NCBI GenBank assembly: GCA_946902875.1
Contig: OX336336.1
Span: 2,326,545-2,390,544, forward strand
DNA length: 64,000 bases
Source of the DNA: Nematopogon swammerdamellus
Taxonomy: Eukaryota; Arthropoda; Insecta; Lepidoptera; Adelidae
Direction: 5' to 3'
Part shown: piece after piece, positions 51,270-62,357 of the stretch
Numbering within the stretch: the first letter of the stretch is position 1
Layout of the letters: the number at the start of each line of letters is the position of its first letter
The notes under the pieces: generated by a model
What the model saw: the letters and a program-made list of their open reading frames with translations, nothing else
Database searches by the model: none
Told to the model about the DNA's origin: nothing
Translations under genes and position numbers: made by a program

Positions 51270-51416
51270 CTGAAACAAAATACATTTGAATATAAATAAT
51301 AAAATAAAACTACAATAAATAATATTAAGTAACGCTATAATTATTACATTACGAGTAATAGTGTACTATGGGTTTATATCAAAATAAATAAATAAAGCAT
51401 ACCGCAAGCATAAACC

Positions 51417-51742
51417 TGTACCGTGTGGGGCCGGTACTTTAAAATAATAGCCCCACTGCGTCTCTCCCCGTGTATGTCGTAAAAGGCGACTAAGGGATAT
51501 GACTCCCTTCTTATATTACTAGGTGGTAGGGTTTAACCCGCCCGGGTTGGTACCACCGCACTGAATGAAAGGTCGGTCGAAACGGCTATGTAAATAGTTT
51601 GTGTTTACCGTCCAGTTCAGTGTAGCCGGCACGACCGAAGGGAAGCACTGACGTGGCACCAAGTTCACCCGGTGTTATGGGCTGACATCACGGATGTTGT
51701 AGGTGATGTAGCCAACCGTGTCAGTTTCCATAAAAAAAAAAA
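51417..51742 (+). mobile_element. SINE-B body with alternative head
   Basis: Almost identical to 24504-24827 by eye, so a recent pair. A tail at 51731-51745. Confidence 0.8.
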
Positions 51743-51746
51743 AAAC

Positions 51747-52034
51747 AGAATAATCAGTGTTGTGCTGCAAGAACTCTGGTAAATTACAGCACAACACCGA
51801 CCACCACGTTTCGCAAAGTATTCGGAAAAGATATGTATTAAGCAGCATGTACTGCGTGAAGGAAGACCCACCGGCTGCATGACTCGGTGGAAGTACCGTG
51901 CCAAAGTGAGAGGTGGCCAACCTGTCGCCCTTTAGCACAGCATCTTGCCCTTATCCCGTAGTCGCCTTTTACGACGTGCACGGGGAGAGATGCAGTGGGG
52001 CTATTCTTTCTACGTACCGGCCCCGCACTGTACT
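51747..52034 (-). mobile_element. Repeat H (SINE-like), second copy
   Basis: Matches 33350-33632 at about 85% by eye; directly follows the SINE at 51417. Confidence 0.75.
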
Positions 52035-52611
52035 TCTGCACACACCGATTATTCTGCTTACCCCGATTGTAGGGATTCAGCGTGTGTGATAAATAAATAA
52101 ATAAAAAAAAGTGTGCGTGGACGTTATACTTATAAGTAATTCGCTCCACATTATAATAATGTTTTTTGTTGTGTTTTAAGTATTTAAAATTTTTTCCGTT
52201 TTTTTTTTAGTTATTTTTATCCTTGGACCCGAATCTCAGCATTAATTAATTTCGTTCTGCAGGATACTATTTTCGATTCAACTTTCGTACCGCGGGATAC
52301 CATTTTCGTATGGGAAATTCAACATACAAATAATTTTTATGCGGTTTCTCTCAGTTTACTCCTCATTGCCACAAGTTAAATTTATTTCAAATCTGTTTTT
52401 CTCACATAATACTTTATATGAAATAAAATAATACTTTATATAAATTTAATGAAATCTAGATTGATTAACTTTAAAAATTAATCTACCTATTATATTTAAA
52501 AAAATCGTCCATTAGCATGGTCCCCATGACGTAAAGAAGTAGGTAGGTAGGTATAATTTCAATAAATAAAATAACTCAATGGGTTGAATAAAGGGCGTAA
52601 CAGTAAATTGC
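52035..52611. other. AT-rich interval, no gene
   Basis: Long A/T runs; no repeat family recognised apart from short (GGTA)n near 52545. Confidence 0.4.
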
Positions 52612-52613
52612 TA

Positions 52614-52860
52614 GAGAGCGTTCCAACTAAAAGTTCCCTTCGCCGTTATCTTGGCTCCACTGTCAGTGCTTAAATTCGTGCTGCCAGATGGTGAAGATTA
52701 TATTACCTAATAATGTAATCGGTATTTACCGTACAAAAAATACGGTAAATACTGATAATTACGGGTAAATCTGTACACATAGCAACCCTCAACGCTGTTT
52801 TGACAGATAGACAGTGGAGCCAACATAACGGCGAAGGGAACTTTTAGTTGGAACGCTCTC
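52614..52860. mobile_element. Mariner-type MITE, TA-flanked, 247 bp
   Basis: Inverted repeats of about 45 bp beginning GAGAGCGTTCCAACTAAAAG, flanked by TA. It lies about 750 bp upstream of the NOA1 start codon. Confidence 0.88.
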
Positions 52861-52862
52861 TA

Positions 52863-53605
52863 CATCTGCATTTGTGACACGCATCATTCTTCCTAACTAA
52901 ACATACAAATCTTCCTTGCTCTGCCGTACTCATTTGGGACTCTTTCCGGATACGCAAAGTACGGCCTACTACGTTTCAGCGAGCACTATTCTTGATATTA
53001 GTACAATAAGCCCAGCATTCTAGTGCCATCTTTCTCTTATACCTATTGAAAGAGGGAGAACAATGCGACGCCATTCTTGGTAATGATGTGATCAGTCATA
53101 TTTTTATATTGATAAACCATAAAACCAGAGACCAGCCAACAAGCTAATAGTTCGTTTTAGAATTCTCACCAATGCGCCATTACCGACTAATTCTTGCGCA
53201 TTTCTAAACAATACGATAAAACAAACCCTATTACAACGACGACAAACAATAAATCGATTTGGGCGAACGAATTACACTCATGATGACTCGACTCGAAAAC
53301 TATCGGAGACAGAAATCCGATTCGTCGCATCACTATCCCTATGACATATACATAACTGACTTGACAGTAGGCGAAAACAGCAACAACAACAACATGACTT
53401 GACAGTAGTTGACAGTTCATTGTAATGGCATCTGTCAGTCAAAAGAAAATGCAGAATTGTTTGTTTCGTTCGACCGAATGTTGTAAGTTTTGTCCAAAAA
53501 CAATGAAGCGAATTTAATAAAAACAGCAGTGGAAGGAAACTTGTGAGTGCTGATTTATTTGTTATCGCGTTGACCTTGACGCGAGATCGCGCGGGCTGCG
53601 GAACG
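52863..53605. other. NOA1 upstream region
   Basis: No gene on either strand. Initiator-like TCAGTC at 53436 and two tiny upstream frames at 53477 and 53502 suggest the NOA1 transcript begins around 53430-53470. Confidence 0.45.
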
Positions 53606-54538
53606 ATGTTGAATGCACGCTACATTTTGAGGTTAATAAGAGGCGACATTCGTCGAAATTACGCCAGCGCTCTAATTGACACCAAGTCATCGCAGCCCGC
53701 TCAAAACGACAAAGAGGCTCGTTTTCTATATTTACTTGAGAAATACGAGGGAAAAATTAAGTTCAACTCTCACTTGGAGGCCGAAAAGATGAGGTTAGGC
53801 TGCTTTAGGGCGCATCTCGTGCAAACCATGCGCGACCGGAAGAGGCAGGCGAAAGATTACGAAATAAGAAAGCTGCCACCGCTGCCCGTCTCACTCCAGT
53901 ATGTCGTTGAGAAAGATCGTCTACTCAAGAGCGATGAACCCATCGCGGAGGAGGAAGAGAATCCAGTGTTCGACTTGCCGTACAGCAAAGTGCACCGTCT
54001 GGAGGCAGCGTCCTTCCCTAATGACACTCCAGTAATCGAGGAATTCGATCGCTCCAACATGAATCACTGGATGACGAACTACGATCATTTCGACGATACA
54101 AAACTTTCAGAGTCTTTTCAAGCTAACGACGAGGACGATTCCTCAGATGAGGGCGTCGACTTTGAATGGACAAAAAAGTACGGGACGCCCGACCCCATGG
54201 AGAAGATCAGCAAGGTGCCGTGCGGGGGATGCGGGGCGTTCCTGCACTGCTCGGATATGTCTATCCCGGGTTACATTCCTAGCGAGATATTCAAGCGACG
54301 GACGGAAGCGGAGCTGAGGACGATTGAATGCCAGCGCTGTCACTTCCTCAAGGAGTACAACATAGCGCTGAACGTGAGCGTGCACCCGGACGAGTACGAG
54401 AAGCTTCTCGCGACCATAGAGAAGCGGAAGGCTCTCGTCGTGCTGATGGTGGACCTGCTCGACTTCCCGTGCTCGATATGGCCGGGCATCGTCGACATCA
54501 TCGGCACGCAGAGACCCGTCGTGATTGTGGGTAACAAG
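53606..54538 (+). CDS. NOA1: NOA1 exon 1
   Basis: 933 bp, 311 codons, ends AACAAG/GTAAGC in phase 0. Carries the targeting peptide, an acidic linker (DEDDSSDEGVDFEW) and the cysteine module. The ATG at 53606 is chosen because the frame upstream has no ATG. Confidence 0.92.
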
Positions 54539-56457
54539 GTAAGCATTTGTGAGTCAAAGTAATTTAATTTTTTTTATTGACAGCGCGACATATGGCGCCG
54601 TGCCACCCATAAGGTGTCTAACGACGCCCATGGACATTCGGTCGTATGCGGGGGTTGCGAATGCCATGCCGACCTGACAGGTCCCCATTCATGCCCCTCT
54701 TGAAGTACCCGAGACTGTACTTGGGGGGAAATATATGGGCAGGGAGTTATCATACAATAGTTATAAAAAACAATTTCAAAATTTCTTTATTGCCGAGTGG
54801 ATTAGGGTTAGTGAGCAGGTGATTTTTGTATTTCAGATTTTTTTAAACTCAAGCTCTTTCAATACGGTTTTGGTACATCCAAGTATTCGTGAATCTCACT
54901 CGTTTCTCATGAACCACAATCCCTTTAAGATTGTCCTCATAATCTTATTTTGGACTATTTGGAACGACAGAATATTTGCTGATGGACTTGTAACTACAAT
55001 TTCTTCCAGTCTATTATCATTGCCAATATTACAATATGACAAAAGTTAATACAAATAAACATATATCTATTTTATCTAATTATTTAATTATATTTCTTGT
55101 ATAAAAAACATTTGAGAGTGAAAGAGGCGGCAAAGGTGTATAAGGATTGTGGCACGTGGTTCCGGATCTGTTTGCTCTGCCTAACCCACTGGAAAACAAG
55201 CGTGTATGTATGTAGCTTCTAGTTCATACATTTTTACAGGTTGATCTACTCCCGGGCGACAGTAAAGGCTACTTAAAGCGCATTCACGATTCTCTCGTCG
55301 ACGAATTGAGGAAGACACGGATCGGAGAAGCCAACGTGAGGGCAGTGCACCTCGTGTCTGCCAAGACCGGCTACGGAGTGGAGGAGCTCATATCTACACT
55401 GTTCAAAACATGGCTTTATAAAGGGGACGTATTTCTCATTGGATGCACTAATGTTGGTAAGAGTTCTCTCTTCAACGCTCTCCTTCAATCGGATTACTGC
55501 AAGGTTCACGCCGCGGACCTCGTGCAAAGAGCTACCGTGAGTCGATGGCCCGGAACCACGCTCAACCTGCTCAAATTCCCCATAAACAGACCATCGGGAT
55601 GGAAGATCTACGCTCGGGCCAAGCGGCTGAAAGCGGATGCCGAGCTAATGAAAACGGAGAGCGAACTACGCTCCCAGCAACTGAGCGGACCGAAAACATA
55701 CAAACCGCAGCTAATCGGCCACATTGGACGGACCTTTACGGACCCGGACCGTATGCAAGAAGTAAATGATCCGTTTACTTTCGGTGGAGCAGAGCACCAG
55801 AGCTTTATACCGCAGTCAGGAATCAACGAGCGCGACGCGCCGTTTCGTAACAGCAAGTGGTTTTACGACACCCCTGGAGTCGTGCATCCTGAGCAAGTTC
55901 TCTCCTTGCTGACCGCCGAAGAATTGATGCTCGTTCTGCCGAAAACGCTCATAAGGCCCAAGTCTTACTTCCTGCAGGCGGGTACGTCCATATTCATCGG
56001 TGGGCTTGCGAGGCTCGACTTTGTGGCGTGCTCGTACCCAGCGCGTTTCACCGTTTTCTGTTCCAACCTTCTGCCAGTGACGATAACTAAAATTGCAGAC
56101 GCCGACATGGTGTACGAAAAATTCGTCGGAACAAAGCTCTTTGCAGTGCCTAAAGGTATCGAGGAGAGGTTGAATCAGTGGCCCGGGCTGACCAGGCACA
56201 AGGAGAGCATAAAGTTGAGAGGTGACGGCAACAAGCTGTGTTGCGGGGACGTCGTCTTGTCTTCAGCGGGTTGGATCGCAGTGACGGCGCCGCACGGACT
56301 GATCTGCGAGATGGAAGCGTGGACTCCGGAGGCGAGGGGCGTGAATGTGAGGACGCCCTCAATGCTACCGCACGCCATCATGCTGAAGGGCAAGAGGGTT
56401 CGCGACACGCCCGCTTATAGGTGGGGAAAGATATACGTCGAAGACGAGTCAAAATAG
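53606..56457 (+). CDS. NOA1: NOA1, mitochondrial circularly permuted GTPase, two exons
   Basis: NOA1 (YqeH-like) is a mitochondrial GTPase needed for mitoribosome assembly and translation. CDS 53606-54538 joined to 55240-56457 gives 716 residues, close to human NOA1. The start MLNARYILRLIRGDIRRNY is a good amphipathic targeting peptide. A cysteine module (CGGCGAFLHC ... CQRC) precedes a GTPase with permuted motif order: G4 NK/VD at residues 310-313, exactly at the splice junction; G5 SAK at 351; G1 GCTNVGKSS at 379; G3 DTPG at 521. Two very short upstream frames (53477 and 53502) precede the start. The gene is opposite to crb and probably nested in one of its introns. Confidence 0.93.
54539..55239 (+). 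other. NOA1 intron with LINE-derived fragment
   Basis: 701-bp intron. 54575-54745 matches fragments at 6870-7025 and 34240-34390 (GGCGCCGTGCCACCCATAAG type, GACTGTACTTGGGGGGAAAT), debris of a LINE 3' region. The rest is AT-rich without recognisable content. Confidence 0.6.
55240..56457 (+). CDS. NOA1: NOA1 exon 2
   Basis: 1218 bp from acceptor TTTTTACAG to the TAG stop. Begins VDLLPGD, completing the G4 motif, and carries G5, G1, G3 and the C-terminal domain. Confidence 0.93.
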   Translation, partial: VDLLPGDSKGYLKRIHDSLVDELRKTRIGEANVRAVHLVSAKTGYGVEELISTLFKTWLYKGDVFLIGCTNVGKSSLFNALLQSDYCKVHAADLVQRATVSRWPGTTLNLLKFPINRPSGWKIYARAKRLKADAELMKTESELRSQQLSGPKTYKPQLIGHIGRTFTDPDRMQEVNDPFTFGGAEHQSFIPQSGINERDAPFRNSKWFYDTPGVVHPEQVLSLLTAEELMLVLPKTLIRPKSYFLQAGTSIFIGGLARLDFVACSYPARFTVFCSNLLPVTITKIADADMVYEKFVGTKLFAVPKGIEERLNQWPGLTRHKESIKLRGDGNKLCCGDVVLSSAGWIAVTAPHGLICEMEAWTPEARGVNVRTPSMLPHAIMLKGKRVRDTPAYRWGKIYVEDESK

Positions 56458-56498
56458 GTTTAAAATAGGTTTTAAGATATCGGTAGTTATGTGAAGGA

Positions 56499-56504
56499 AA
56501 TAAA
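56499..56504 (+). terminator. NOA1: NOA1 polyadenylation signal
   Basis: AATAAA 42 bp after the stop codon. Confidence 0.65.
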
Positions 56505-56628
56505 ACAAATTGTCTGTAATGTTATATTTTTATTTGTCCTTCTTCACATTAATAAACATTGAAAAAAAAGCCAGTGGGCTGTGTCGGAGACCCGGCTGTA
56601 GATTCGAGAATTTGATGAAGATCTCATC

Positions 56629-57585
56629 CAGTGGCGGCTGGTGACTTCAGTGACCGGTAGTGCGCTAAGTATCTACCTACTTAAATACCAAATTTCCCAA
56701 CACATTCCCGTCATGTTATTTTAAGATCGGGACTTCCGAATTTTTTAAACGCCTGCGTTTTATTATGTAATTACCTAGTATGAATATTCTCAAGACACTC
56801 AATGTATTGCAAAAAACAAGAAAAAAAAATCCAAACAAGTTTTTTAACTTATTTTTAGTACCTTTATGAATACACCCCATAGACCAGAACACTACTGCAG
56901 CTTTCAAAAAGAAAACAGTCCAAAAATACTTTAAAAAAATATATAAAAATAAAAGCATTTGAAAAGTAGGAATTGAACCCGGGATCACCTGATTGTAAAG
57001 CCTTGCCTTTAACCAACGCTTAGGCAAATATCGGCACCACTTAATTCACAGTATCACGTGACAGAAAGCACAAAACCTAACCATATCCCATTTTAAATAT
57101 TCGCGCGCTAACGGGTATGTGACATCACATGACAGCGCGCTGACTCTAGGTAGACGGCAAAGAGTTTGTAAGACGGACTTGTGCAAAACGAATCGCTCGC
57201 GACGCGACGTGTCGCACGCGCGGGTATTCACGATATAGCGTCCTTGTTTGGCGATCGTGCGCCGCACGCAGAACTCCTTTCGGCCCATACTGTTTCTATG
57301 AAGTATCTTCTGTCTCACGCGCCAGCGGTGTTTTGCCGATCCCCATACATTCAGTATGGGAGACCCGCGTGCGATTTATATTCCGCACGGCGCGCGCGGT
57401 TACTCGCAAAAACGTGCCTTGTGATCTATAAAATAAGGTCGAATTCACATTCATATTTATTTGGAGTACGATCTTTATGGTTTTGATGTAGATGTTGTAA
57501 GATATTATTTATTTTGAGTGAAGTGAAGACTTCTCGTGGTATGGTAGTGCGGCGCACGAGCGCACTTTAGGACCAGCCGCCAGTG
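56629..57585. mobile_element. Non-autonomous hAT-type element, copy 2
   Basis: 957 bp, terminal repeats CAGTGGCGGCTGGT/CACTGGCGGCTGGT, perfect 8-bp target duplication ATCTCATC at 56621-56628 and 57586-57593. It lies just downstream of NOA1. Same internal sequence as copy 1, including the tRNA-like segment near 56965-57030. Confidence 0.92.
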
Positions 57586-57736
57586 ATCTCATCGATACCC
57601 ATCCTTGCTTGTCCCACCGCACGAGTAGTTTGGGAGCAGTAGTTTTCGAAAAAAAATCTTATCGAGGCCTTTATTTTCCTCCAGCAGATGAGTAGTAGTG
57701 GATCAGTAGTATAATTAGAGCAATTAAATGTAGGTT

Positions 57737-58157
57737 AAAAATTACTAAAAATGTGAAATAAAAAAAAAGTTTTAAAAAACATAAAACCGACTTCCTAAAA
57801 AAAGGAAAACTAAAAAACTATTTAAAATAAAAATATAAAAACCGCCTTCAAAAATATATGAAATAAAAACCTAAAAAAAAAACCAACCCTAGAGTTGAAG
57901 GCGGTGCTAAAAAGGCTACACAAATCACAAAGGATATTATCATCCACTCATGTTTTCTTTCATGCATCATTTTTGCTTGCTTTAGCACCGCCTTCAACTC
58001 TAGGGTTCGTTTTTTTTTTTAGGTTTTTATTTCATATATTTTTGAAGGCGGTTTTTATATTTTTATTTTAAATAGTTTTTTAGTTTTCCTTTTTTTAGGA
58101 AGTCGGTTTTATGTTTTTTAAAACTTTTTTTTTATTTCACATTTTTAGTAATTTTTG
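57737..58157. repeat. Large foldback element, arms about 165 bp
   Basis: Nearly perfect palindrome of AT-rich arms containing ACCCTAGAGTTGAAGGCGGT, with a loop of about 90 bp (CATGTTTTCTTTCATGCATC). The same loop and inner arms occur at 31530-31790 in the opposite orientation. Confidence 0.88.
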
Positions 58158-58159
58158 CT

Positions 58160-58250
58160 ATTAATGTACTCGGCGGAATCGCTCGGCCTTCGGCCTCGCG
58201 ATTCCGCCTCGCTTTCCAATCCGATCTTGACCCAATTAAAATAGGACCAC
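58160..58250. repeat. Short GC hairpin beside the foldback
   Basis: GGCGGAATCGC ... GCGATTCCGCC palindrome shared with 31470-31512; both foldback copies carry it on the same relative side, so it belongs to one larger repeat. Confidence 0.7.
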
Positions 58251-58252
58251 GT

Positions 58253-58604
58253 CAGCTACGATAGCTCAGTGGTGCAGACAGTCAACTGTCGCTATTGAAT
58301 GTTGAGCAACTCTGGGTGCGGTCAGTACTTGGATGGGTGACCGCTGACCGTTGGAGGCTGACCGAGATTCGGATTCCTCGTAAAACTGTAGGTCCCTTCC
58401 CTCCTAATCTTACTTGGTGGTAGGGTTTAACCAGACCGGGTTGGTACCAACGCACTGAATTAAACGTCGGTCGAAACGGCTATGTAAATAGTTTGTGTTT
58501 TCCGACCAGTTCAGTGTAGTCAGCACGATCAAAGGGGGAAGTACTGACATGGCACTTAGTTTACCCGGTGTTATGGGCTGACATCACGGACGTTGTAGGT
58601 GATG
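58253..58604 (+). mobile_element. SINE-B, full length without tail
   Basis: Complete head (GATAGCTCAGTGGTGCAG, then TTGGATGGGTGACCGC) and body ending GTAGGTGATGT, where the 58605 tandem array begins instead of the A tail. Confidence 0.82.
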
Positions 58605-59170
58605 TTGCAGAACTTAGTAGAATGGACAGACATAAACGTGTTACGGAACCCTACTTTTATTATAAAATAACCGTCGGAGGACCTTGGTTGAAAATTGTGA
58701 AATTTAGTAGAACGGACAGACATACATTTGTTACGGAACCCTACTTTTATTATAAAATAACCGTCGGAGGGCCTTGGTTGAAAATTGTAAAATTTAGTAG
58801 AACGGACAGACATACATTTGTTACGGAACCCTACATTCATTTTGAAATAAATGTTAAATTTTGTAGAACGGACAGACATGCATTTGTTACGGAACCCTAC
58901 ATTCATCTTGCAGAACTTAGTAGAATGGACAGACATAAACGTGTTACGGAACCCTACTTTTATTATAAAATAACCGTCGTAGGACCTTTGTTGAAAATTG
59001 TAAAATTTAGTAGAACGGATAGACATGCATTTGTTACGGAACCCTACATTCATTTTGAAATAAATGTTAAATTTAGTAGAACAGACAGACATGCATTTGT
59101 TACGGAACCCTACATTCATTTTGCAGAACTTAGTAGAATGGACAGACATAAACGTGTTACCGAACCCTAC
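58605..59170. repeat. Tandem composite repeat, second locus
   Basis: Same modules as 37478-37930, joined abruptly to the end of a SINE at 58604. The first unit follows the SINE body GTAGGTGATGT without its A tail. Confidence 0.88.
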
Positions 59171-59338
59171 TTAACAGTTGCACTCCGGGAGTGCCGGCAG
59201 ATCCCGTGCCACTCTAACTTAACCCTTAATGCAATGACTTAAGGTTTCATTTTAAAAATGACGCTGACGCGATGTCGCGAGTTATACATTTTTTACCCAC
59301 CTAAAAAAGTGCCAAGCGCCGTTAAAGAAGTTTTCACT

Positions 59339-60250
59339 TCAAAAACCTCAGGGTTATCCCCTTTCAAATAAAAAAAAAAAGAATTTTCAAAATCGGCCCA
59401 CAATTGACGGAGTAATCGCGTAACAAACATCCAAAAAAAGAAAACATACCGTCGAATTGAGAATCTCTTAGGTCTAAAGTAAATTTCTCGTGAAGACAAA
59501 TGAAACGAGCCCAAACACGATGGGTTTATCATGTGTAGTTTAGGAGTTCCTATGGCCACCTTCTGTCTCCATCATCAGACCAGCTCGATGGTACTCGGTA
59601 CAGTAGGTACCGGTCAGGTACCATAATAAATTAAGCGCACCTGGCCGGTCGGAAAAGATAAAAAATTTCAAATTTAGAATATTCATGAAACAAGGGTCCG
59701 AATATGTATCACTAGTAAATATCGATTCATGTATTTCAACAGGACAGAGAAAATTTCAAAATATTAGGTATTTAATACTTTTTAGTTCTTTTTTTTTTTG
59801 TTTTTTTGAAATCGGTTTAATATTTTTTAAAACAGTTTTTATTTCATTCTTTTTAGTAATATTACATAAAAAAGAATAATCGAAATCGATTGAAGTGGTA
59901 CAGAATTATTCGCCATATGTGTCAGACTGCAAATTGCTGAATAAGTCCACATCACAAAAGTTTTGCTGAAGGTAACCACACACCATACTAATTTATCAAA
60001 CTGAAAATTGCCGAATACGACCACATCACAAGTTTTGCTGAAGGTAACCACACACCATAGTATTATGCTGATTTTTCGAAAACCACTCAACCAATTTCGA
60101 TAAAATTGAAATGGGACCACCTCGGAAGTATGACCTAACTAACAAAAAAAGAATTTTCTAAATCGGCCCTCAATTGACGGAGAAATCGCGTAACAAACAT
60201 ACAAAAAAAAAAAATTAAAAAAAAAAATAAAAAAAAAAAACATACAGACG
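59339..60250 (-). repeat. Interspersed repeat F, uninterrupted copy 2
   Basis: Reverse complement of the split copy around 28 and 31 kb. It runs straight through the point where copy 1 holds the LINE, so it is a natural empty-site comparison. Contains long A runs near 60210. Confidence 0.8.
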
Positions 60251-60490
60251 AATTGAGAACCTCCTCCTTTTTTGGAAGTCGGTTAAAAATATTTTACAAG
60301 CTTTTATTTAACTTGTCCTGTATGTTGGTTTGTTCGTATGTGTGTCAATTCTTGGAAGCCAAATTAGAACCACTTCCTCATATCCTAAGAAGTTCAAATT
60401 GTTAGTGTTGGTTCAGTTCCGAAGACAATGTAATGTTATTTAAAAAAAATTTAAGCAAAAAAAAATATTTTTAAAACTCGTCGAGGCCTA

Positions 60491-61164
60491 CCCCTCGCGT
60501 GCTACCGGCCCAATTTGGACCGTGTCATTTGCTGTGTCGGATGTGCTACCGGTCCAATTCGGGCCGCCCGCACAACTTCATACAAAATAATTTATTTCTA
60601 TGTCAAAAATCTATCTAATCTCTTCTAGCTTACGTATAATTACTCATGAAAGAGTAGGCTACCTAAAAATACACACTTCTATGTGCTTGTCCTGTCAAAA
60701 TAATTTTGACACGCGATCTTCAGTCGGTCTCTTCGCGTTCGCGGACGGTGACGTGTACGCCTCGTGTTTTTAGTGGGTATTTGTGGATTTTTTGGTTATT
60801 TCTTTGTGAAAAACGATGGAAGGGTAAGTAATCTTCATTTACAATAGTTTCTCGGCGCTGAGGAACGATTTATTCGTAAAGTATCGTAATTTTGGTAACC
60901 CCCTAGGCAAAAACCGTTCCGAAAATTCTTGAATTTTTTAAACCAGTTTAATAATGATAGTATTAAACACATTACCAATGAAATTATAGAAAATTTAATG
61001 TACATTTGGAAAATAAAACCTTTTCATATACGTTTAAAAGAAAAAAGTCTAGAAATATCGCCAAAAACGCAGAGCGCACCCGATTTTGGCCAAAATCGAT
61101 TTTGCCCAAAATGGCGTAGCACTCCAATGGGTTGACAGCAATCGGGCCTCTAGCACTTGAGGGG
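60491..61164. mobile_element. Inverted-repeat element with a promoter and tiny first exon
   Basis: Ends CCCCTCGCGTGCTACCGGCCC and (inverted) CCCCTCAAGTGCTAGAGGCCC next to TA. Inside lie an initiator-like TCAGT (60720), a start codon at 60816 and a strong donor GTAAGT after two codons and two bases. Probably a deleted transposon that kept its own promoter. Confidence 0.6.
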
Positions 61165-61748
61165 TAAACAACTATTTAAAAAAGAGCAATTTTTTTACGA
61201 AAAGAAACAAATTGCAAGTCGATCTGACCAGTAATTCAGGAGTTATAAGCATTTATTGATTTTTGAAGCCTTTTTTCTAAGGGCCATATTTATAGAAGGG
61301 CTTGATGTACGACTTTCGGGCATGTCGTCTTAGCAAGTCGGATGAACTACCTTTAGGATGATATGCCTCACCTTCCTGTAACTCTTATAGTTTTCGAGAT
61401 CTAACTCGCCAAAGTCGCCAAAACATAATTTTCGTAATGCAACTTTTTGTAAAAAACCTCCGGCAGCAGGATACAGACGTTTCATCAAATTCACGTCAAA
61501 ACAGGCCAAGTGCGAGTCGTACCGCGAAGGGCTCCGTATCACCACACAATATATTTTTTTGTATTATGTATTTACCAAAAAAATCATCTTTTCTTACATT
61601 CAGTTCATTGAGAACCGACTAACATTTAGCCCGTTTTTATTGTAATAATTGGTGGGTATATTTTTGAAATTGGCACCTGCTTGTGGCTTTAATAATTTGG
61701 GAAGACCACTCAACTTAAAATTGGAAAAAAATATATATATTTTTAAAA
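61165..61748. other. Interval with repeat C fragment
   Basis: 61500-61600 holds a partial repeat C (GGCCAAGTGCGAGTCGTACC). The rest is unassigned AT-rich sequence. Confidence 0.45.
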
Positions 61749-61828
61749 TCTAAACTGGTGAACTATGTCGGTGCCATGTAAGTGCTTCCCTTTAGTCGTG
61801 CTGGCTACAACAGTTTCCATAAAAATAA
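61749..61828 (+). mobile_element. SINE-B remnant
   Basis: Short diverged tail piece from GGTGAACTATGTCGGTGCC to the CCATAAAAATAAAAA end. Confidence 0.6.
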
Positions 61829-61839
61829 AAAAATCACTC

Positions 61840-61983
61840 TACATTGCTGTTGTTGGTTCTCTGCTCTGGGCCTGCAAACTAGTCCCGCTTGGTCGGGGAC
61901 CTTCGTTCAAAACCCCCCGATCTCCAGCCACCCCAGCCAGCCTATGTCCTCCATGAAGGCGACAAGTCGAATGGGGTGTCTGC
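61840..61983 (-). mobile_element. LINE C-terminus, downstream part split by a hAT element
   Basis: Minus frame RLVAFMEDIGWLGWLE resembles the LINE end [13 protein letters not shown] at 49.1 kb. It continues the fragment at 63533-63880 once the hAT element is subtracted. Confidence 0.7.
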
Positions 61984-62205
61984 CAGTGGCGGCTTTGACC
62001 TATAAATCTTAGTGAGGCGACTAAAAAATCCACCTACATTGCTATTACTTTATGATAAATTGAAAAACCTAAACCTAATTTTTTTTGGCCCTAACAATAC
62101 TTAACCAAAAACTACTATCGAATCGCGCACCGAGGGCACAGATTACTAAATAGTTACCCGAGGGTACCGTATCGCCATGTCACGGCTAGCGCCACTAGAT
62201 GAATT

Positions 62206-62355
62206 TCATAACACGCCACGCCATCTAGATGGCGTGTTATGAAATACTTCATATTAGTTAGTCACTATTAGAAAATGATTCATCATCTATTTGGTAGATG
62301 GCGCGCGCGCATACACTTTTTGAAACCAAAAAGTGTATGCGCGCGCGCCATCTAT
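62206..62355. repeat. Two adjacent perfect foldbacks
   Basis: TTTCATAACACGCCA ... TGGCGTGTTATGAAA around 62226, and AGATGGCGCGCGCGCATACAC with its complement around 62323 separated by only a few bases. Confidence 0.85.
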
Positions 62356-62357
62356 GG

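Noticed and set aside
53543..53605. Upstream extension of NOA1
   Set aside because: The open frame extends upstream but contains no ATG; the first ATG gives a good mitochondrial presequence.
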